DNA of 8,512 nucleotides from Acidimicrobiaceae bacterium (GTDB taxonomy: Bacteria > Actinomycetota > Acidimicrobiia > Acidimicrobiales > Bog-793). The notes under the pieces were generated by a model that was not told the origin of the DNA, did no database searches, and worked only from the letters and a program-made list of their open reading frames with translations. This document shows, piece by piece, positions 5,856-8,512 of the stretch (positions within the stretch are counted from its first letter, which is position 1; each line of letters opens with the position of its first letter). Both the position numbers and the translations under genes were made by a program. The stretch covers positions 1 through 8,512 of the forward strand of contig PMZN01000135.1 of NCBI GenBank assembly GCA_003170375.1, in the 5' to 3' direction.

Positions 5856-6629
5856 ATGATCCGATCTTGGTATCGCCTTGTCGCCGGCGGGTTCGCCGGA
5901 GCTCTCGCTGTGGGTTCTGTCTCTGCGCAGCCCTCGATGGCAAACCTCCACCAGCTTTCCGGCGGATCATCCTCCGTCTTGGCCCAGGCGAAGGCGATCA
6001 ACATGAAGGTGTCGGACCTGCCGGCAAGCATCAAATGGGCGACTTCCCAGCCTGTTGCCTCACCCAAGGCTGAGTTGGCGCTCGGCAAAGAGGCCGTCTC
6101 CTGTGTGGCCAAGGGCGGTCCGGTCAGCCCTGATCCGTTCGGCACGAGCGGAGTGACCGGAGGGGTAGTCGTCGTGGACATCTCATCGCCGACCTACTCC
6201 GAGAAGAGCGCGACGCTCACCCATCTGCCAAGTGGCAGCTCGGAGGTTGTCTTCCTGACGACTGCTTCCAAGGCGCTCGCCGACCTTGTCGCCGTCGGCC
6301 GCAAATCGTCGCCAGCTTGCCTCGCGGCCCAGCTGGCCTCCGACAGTGCCCTCCAGGGAGCCGGAAAGGGCGTCAAGGCCAGCGCGAGCTTCATGTCCGC
6401 CCCGCGCTACGGCGGGGGCAGTGGAGGCATCCACATCCGGTTCTTGGAATCGGGTGGGAATCTTCCGGCCCCTCTCAAGATCTACGACGACGAGTACTTC
6501 TACGTGCAGGGCCCGGCCGAGGTTTCGTTGACGTTCATCAACCTTGGCTCAGCTTTCAGCTCGAGCTCGGCGGCTTCGGCCATCTCCAAGGTGATGGCGC
6601 GGGCGAAATCGGAGGTCGGAAAGAGCTAG
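5856..6629 (+). CDS. Exported protein of DLPxxxxW type, function unknown
   Basis: A 257-residue protein with a probable Sec signal peptide: Arg3 and Arg7 near the N-terminus, a hydrophobic stretch at about 9-20, and a VSA-Q cleavage site after residue 24. There is no lipobox cysteine. The mature part has DLPASIKW at 54-61, two cysteines (Cys83 and Cys155) that could form a disulfide, and an alternating strand-rich C-terminal half (GGIHIRFLE at 190-198, YFYVQGPAEVSLTFINLG at 214-231, then a terminal helix). This order resembles a loose group of secreted actinobacterial proteins, some of which look like the extracellular PknH-type sensor domain. That resemblance is from pattern memory and gives no function. 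The ATG is chosen because the -10-like box lies just before it and the signal peptide starts there. It reads alone, convergent with the monooxygenase-like gene. Confidence 0.8.
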   Translation: MIRSWYRLVAGGFAGALAVGSVSAQPSMANLHQLSGGSSSVLAQAKAINMKVSDLPASIKWATSQPVASPKAELALGKEAVSCVAKGGPVSPDPFGTSGVTGGVVVVDISSPTYSEKSATLTHLPSGSSEVVFLTTASKALADLVAVGRKSSPACLAAQLASDSALQGAGKGVKASASFMSAPRYGGGSGGIHIRFLESGGNLPAPLKIYDDEYFYVQGPAEVSLTFINLGSAFSSSSAASAISKVMARAKSEVGKS

Positions 6630-6666
6630 TGCCGCGACCGGAAACGTTTGCGCTGTTAGACGGTTG

Positions 6667-6682
6667 CCGGCTGAGCAGCCGG
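6667..6682 (+). terminator. Probable terminator hairpin after the exported protein gene
   Basis: CCGGCT-GAGC-AGCCGG is a perfect six-base stem with a four-base loop, 37 bases past the stop. No T-tract follows, so it would be a GC-only terminator. It sits in the 169-bp gap between two convergent genes; the rest of that gap shows no gene. Confidence 0.4.
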
Positions 6683-6798
6683 AGAGGGCCCAGATAGCCG
6701 ATTCCGCGCTCGTCGGGTCGGGTCAGAGGGCTCACTGGGTGAACGTTCTGGCGCCACCAATCCGGTGTTCAGGGGGAGCTCACCCATGTGCCCGGGAC

Positions 6799-7071
6799 CT
6801 ACACCTCGACCTCGACCTCCTGAATGCTACTGCTGAGGACCTGCGGACCCCCGCCCGGCGTTAGCGAGACGATCGCACTCACGGCGTGTTCTTCAGTGTC
6901 AAAGACGACGATGCAGGTGCCTGTTCCGCTGCCGTCGTTCATCCACATCCCCCTCTGAAATCCAGGCAATGCTCTGACCTCTGGTGCCACGAACTCGTTG
7001 AGGATCGAATGCCTGTGTTCCCGATCCGAATCTGGGTCGATCCTCACCTGGATCACGGCAGCGTAAGCCAC
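6799..7071 (-). CDS. Small ABM-like (dimeric alpha/beta barrel) protein
   Basis: A 90-residue protein with the pattern of the antibiotic biosynthesis monooxygenase-like ferredoxin fold: first strand AAVIQVRID at 4-12, a helix with EFVAPEVRALPGF at 26-38, strand GMWMNDGSGTGTCIVVFDTEEHA at about 41-63, then a helix and the last strand IQEVEVEV. Members form homodimers. Some are cofactor-free oxygenases of quinols or polyketides, and many have no known activity. No conserved catalytic residue can be named here. The start is GTG at 7071, nine bases downstream of a perfect GGAGG (7081-7085 on the complement); two ATGs just upstream lie in another frame and too close to that site. It appears to be a single-gene unit. 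A 12-bp palindrome lies 39 bp upstream. Confidence 0.72.
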   Translation of the reverse strand: MAYAAVIQVRIDPDSDREHRHSILNEFVAPEVRALPGFQRGMWMNDGSGTGTCIVVFDTEEHAVSAIVSLTPGGGPQVLSSSIQEVEVEV

Positions 7072-7080
7072 GCATCATCA

Positions 7081-7085
7081 CCTCC
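7081..7085 (-). promoter_or_regulatory. Ribosome binding site deciding the GTG start of the ABM-like gene
   Basis: GGAGG on the minus strand, nine bases before GTG at 7071. The out-of-frame ATGs at 7079 and 7076 are only two and five bases away, so the GTG is the best-supported start and also gives the family N-terminus. Confidence 0.6.
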
Positions 7086-7109
7086 GTAGCGACATTTCAT
7101 GAATGATGC

Positions 7110-7121
7110 CAGCGTACGCTG
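7110..7121. promoter_or_regulatory. Perfect 12-bp palindrome, candidate operator
   Basis: CAGCGTACGCTG is perfectly self-complementary and lies 39 bp upstream of the ABM-like start. A second dyad, TTCATGAA (7096-7103), lies between it and the gene. The position suits a repressor site, but no regulator gene is adjacent and the identity is unknown. Confidence 0.4.
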
Positions 7122-7219
7122 CCCGACTGGTTTCGCAGGGGGTCGCACCTCCGTCATTGATTAGGGACGGGGCGGATTTGACGGGTTTGTCCATCCTGGA
7201 ACGGCTAGGAGAGGTTTGG

Positions 7220-7555
7220 TCAGAGTTCCCGCTCATAGACGTACATGACGGGACCATCGGGTCCGCCTGCTCGGTTGGAGAATCCGAGGCTCTTACAAGC
7301 TGCGAGCAGCGGCGTCGGGTTCATCTACGCCGATGTCCGTCGTGTTCGCAGGACTGCCACGCCATCGGCGCCCTCGCCAGCGAGCAGCACGAGTGTGTCC
7401 CGGCCATCAAGGAGCAATCTGAAGCGGTCGGCCAATGCCGACGGCGAAGGCGTGGGCTCACTGAACTCACGATTGAAATCGTGTAGGAGACGGCCGATCG
7501 AATCGACTTCCGCAAGTCCGGCAGTGCGCGCGGGATGCTGTGCTTCTCCACTCAC
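7220..7555 (-). pseudogene. Decayed GNAT acetyltransferase with internal deletion and frameshift
   Basis: The N-terminal part (GTG at 7555 down to about 7346) reads SIGRLLHDFNREFSEPTPSP and later DTLVLLAGEGADGVAVLR, which is typical of the first 70 or so residues of a common GNAT acetyltransferase group. It then runs out of family sequence and stops at 7325. The C-terminal part is found in another frame: DIGVDEPDAAARSL (7337-7296), then an in-frame TAA at 7295-7293. It resumes in a third frame as SLGFSNRAGGPDGPVMYV at 7291-7238, then YERELstop ending at 7220. Replacing TAAGAGC by TACGAGAGC would restore the usual SLYESLGF, so a two-base loss explains the frameshift. The central 40 or so residues, with the acetyl-CoA-binding RxxGxG loop, are absent. 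The gene cannot make a working enzyme. Calling only the 76-residue N-terminal frame a gene would be misleading. Confidence 0.85.
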
Positions 7556-7672
7556 GCGTGCGATTTTAGCCAGCGAGTGCCGCCGTCGATCCGGCGTTTG
7601 GTGCGACCCTGGCTCGAATCGGCTGCCTTGATCGGGCTCAGGCTGGACCGCGCTTCAGGCGAGCCCAAGTGA
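7556..7672. other. Gap without a recognisable gene
   Basis: This 117-bp stretch lies between the pseudogene start and the stop of the small membrane protein. No RNA gene, strong hairpin or credible reading frame was seen. Short frames crossing it on both strands have no recognisable protein character. Confidence 0.5.
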
Positions 7673-7873
7673 TCAACGACGCAACCATTCTCGGATCGAC
7701 GGCACACGCGTTCCGGCACCGACGGCGCCAATGACGACAAGGACGCACACGATCGCGACAAGCCACATAGCCTGTACCCCGAATATCCATGCAGGGATCA
7801 CGATGGCCAGGACTATGGCGCCAACAATGAGCCGATAGAGGTTCATCCGCCAGGTGAACAGGCGACGCAACAT
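7673..7873 (-). CDS. Small two-helix membrane protein, function unknown
   Basis: A 66-residue protein with a basic N-terminus (MLRRLFTWRMNLYR), two hydrophobic segments at about 14-32 and 35-52 joined by a short turn (GVQ), and a basic C-terminal tail (RVPSIREWLRR). This pattern is hard to produce by chance in GC-rich DNA, and the positive ends suggest both termini face the cytoplasm. No family was recognised. The ATG at 7873 gives the full form; Met10 would give a 57-residue version with the same helices. Neither has a clear Shine-Dalgarno. It stands alone downstream of two strong inverted repeats. Confidence 0.6.
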   Translation of the reverse strand: MLRRLFTWRMNLYRLIVGAIVLAIVIPAWIFGVQAMWLVAIVCVLVVIGAVGAGTRVPSIREWLRR

Positions 7874-7900
7874 TGCGGCTCAGTTTGGCACACCGGCTCA

Positions 7901-7939
7901 CCTCTCGGACCGACCGAAAATGCCTGGTGGTCCGAGAGG
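7901..7939. repeat. Strong hairpin with an 11-bp perfect stem
   Basis: CCTCTCGGACC (7901-7911) pairs perfectly with GGTCCGAGAGG (7929-7939). Inside, ACC (7913-7915) can pair with GGT (7926-7928) past a one-base bulge, leaving a ten-base loop. It lies 28-66 bases upstream of the small membrane protein ATG on the minus strand. It could be a terminator arm, a leader structure or part of a small RNA. Confidence 0.6.
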
Positions 7940-7948
7940 AACCCCTTT

Positions 7949-7972
7949 GCACCCCGGGCTAGCCCGGGGTGC
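7949..7972. terminator. Perfect 24-bp GC-rich palindrome, probable terminator
   Basis: GCACCCCGGGCT (7949-7960) is followed at once by its exact reverse complement (7961-7972). As RNA it would fold into a ten-base stem with a CTAG loop on either strand. It lies about 140 bases past the stop of the membrane protein at 8111 and nine bases from the neighbouring hairpin. No T-tract follows on either strand. Termination of the right-hand gene is the simplest reading; a protein-binding dyad is an alternative. Confidence 0.5.
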
Positions 7973-7977
7973 CTGAT

Positions 7978-8013
7978 TCGGTATGGTCACCCGCGGTCAG
8001 ACCGGCACACCGA
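7978..8013. repeat. Nested inverted repeat in the intergenic region
   Basis: TCGGT (7978-7982) can pair with ACCGA (8009-8013), and inside it GGTC (7985-7988) with GACC (8000-8003). It is weaker than the two neighbours and may be chance in GC-rich DNA. The remaining bases up to 8110 show no gene or tRNA. Confidence 0.25.
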
Positions 8014-8110
8014 ACAACGACCTTAGGCAGTTCGGCGCTCGCGAACGATCGACGGCTCGCTAACCGGTTCCGACTCCGCCAGGACCAGGCGAACGTTGCC
8101 GGTCGCGGCA

Positions 8111-8512
8111 CTAGTCCTTCTGCGTCCCGCTCGGGGCCAGGATCTCCACGTGATCAGGCACTCGCCGGGAGTGCCAGAAGCCGAACGCGACGAGGAGGGC
8201 CATCAACCCGGCCAGGATGAATGAGGCGATCCCGGCCCAAAGGGCGATCATCCCGAAGGTGCCGAACGCATAGGCCTCGAGCAGCAGACCCCGCAGAGTC
8301 GTGCCTTCGAAGGCGGTCGTGGCCTCCGCTTTGAGTGCCGCGTTGTTCGGGTTGGCCAATGCGGCTGCGCTGATCTTCGCGTAGACGCCGCCGTAAGGCA
8401 TCCCGGCCACGTCGTCGGCGATCTTGCGGGCGTACGCATTGGCCTGCTCACCGGTGAGCACCTGCTGGCCGGCGTACTGGAGGAGGTAGGGCCTCTCCGC
8501 TGGGGTGATGCC
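8111..8512 (-). CDS. C-terminal part of a membrane protein, runs off right edge
   Basis: The frame is open from the window edge to TAG at 8113-8111, giving 133 visible codons. A GTG at 8461 occurs in frame, but the 17 codons upstream of it read as normal protein (ITPAERPYLLQYAGQQ), so the true start is outside. The visible part has an Ala/Asn-rich, probably helical soluble segment of about 80 residues, then LRGLLLEAYAFGTFG leading into one strong membrane segment (about residues 83-111). It ends with a basic HSRR stop-transfer signal and a short polar, presumably cytoplasmic tail. This looks like the extracytoplasmic domain and last helix of a larger membrane protein. The family was not recognised. 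Confidence 0.75.
   Translation of the reverse strand, partial: GITPAERPYLLQYAGQQVLTGEQANAYARKIADDVAGMPYGGVYAKISAAALANPNNAALKAEATTAFEGTTLRGLLLEAYAFGTFGMIALWAGIASFILAGLMALLVAFGFWHSRRVPDHVEILAPSGTQKD

Noticed and set aside
7321..7555. A 76-codon minus-strand frame (7325-7555) as an intact small gene, and its overlapping shifted frame (7321-7551)
   Set aside because: The first is only the N-terminal fragment of a broken GNAT gene whose C-terminal pieces lie downstream in other frames; the second is its shadow.
7595..7635. A CTCGAAT motif resembling a tRNA T-loop
   Set aside because: The flanking bases do not form a five-base stem and no other tRNA arms are present.
7552..7952. Two minus-strand frames, 7552-7761 and 7638-7952
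   Set aside because: Both overlap the small membrane protein in other frames and read as Arg/Ser-rich sequence; the second would translate through the 11-bp hairpin.
8060..8100. A tRNA-like stretch (GGTTCCGACTCCGCCA) near 8063-8083
   Set aside because: The T-loop consensus is not met, the stem does not pair, and no acceptor, D or anticodon arm can be built on either strand.
8111..8461. Treating the right-hand frame as a complete gene starting at GTG 8461
   Set aside because: The frame stays open to the window edge with protein-like sequence upstream, so it is a partial gene.
1..8512. CRISPR arrays, insertion sequences, prophage or attachment sites
   Set aside because: No regularly spaced direct repeats, transposase or integrase motifs, or terminal inverted repeats with target duplications were seen.

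Overview
This is a GC-rich window (by eye well above 60% G+C) with frequent GTG and TTG starts, GC-ended codons, a discrete FAS-II fabD-fabH pair, a daunorubicin-resistance-type ABC exporter and two -10-like hexamers placed 6-7 bases before an ATG, as in leaderless transcripts. Together these suggest an actinobacterium. The style of the small secreted protein and of FabD makes an Acidimicrobiia-like lineage plausible, but that is inference. There is no CRISPR array, insertion sequence, rRNA or recognisable tRNA.

Layout, left to right. Positions 1-1609 (minus strand) hold fabD and the first 127 codons of fabH, joined by a one-base stop/start overlap; fabH runs off the left edge. FabD carries an extra C-terminal domain that looks like a biotin carboxyl carrier protein (BCCP) whose biotinylated loop is missing; this is the most interesting item in the window. 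Positions 1704-3061 (minus) hold an endonuclease/exonuclease/phosphatase-family protein and a small helical protein resembling the N-terminal domain of RsbR-type stressosome proteins. Divergent from the latter is a 69-residue molybdate-binding Mop (molbindin) gene at 3118-3327 (+), with a likely leaderless promoter.

Positions 3450-5762 (minus) read, in transcription order, GNAT acetyltransferase (YpeA type), ABC ATPase (DrrA type) and ABC-2 permease (DrrB type). The ABC pair overlaps by four bases and forms one exporter. A cluster of hairpins at 3357-3442 separates it from the convergent Mop gene. Positions 5856-6629 (+) encode an exported protein of a DLPxxxxW type with a TATATT -10-like box directly before its ATG. 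Positions 6799-7071 (minus) encode a small antibiotic-biosynthesis-monooxygenase-like protein with a perfect 12-bp palindrome upstream.

Positions 7220-7555 (minus) are a decayed GNAT acetyltransferase: its two ends are recognisable, the acetyl-CoA-binding middle is gone, and a small frameshift interrupts the C-terminal part. Positions 7673-7873 (minus) encode a two-helix membrane miniprotein. Upstream of it lie two strong inverted repeats (7901-7939 and a perfect 24-bp palindrome at 7949-7972). The window ends with the C-terminal part of a larger membrane protein (8111-8512, minus).

Only two groups clearly work together: fabD/fabH (malonyl loading of ACP and the first FAS-II condensation) and the two-component ABC exporter. 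The other genes look like ordinary, mostly single-gene units.
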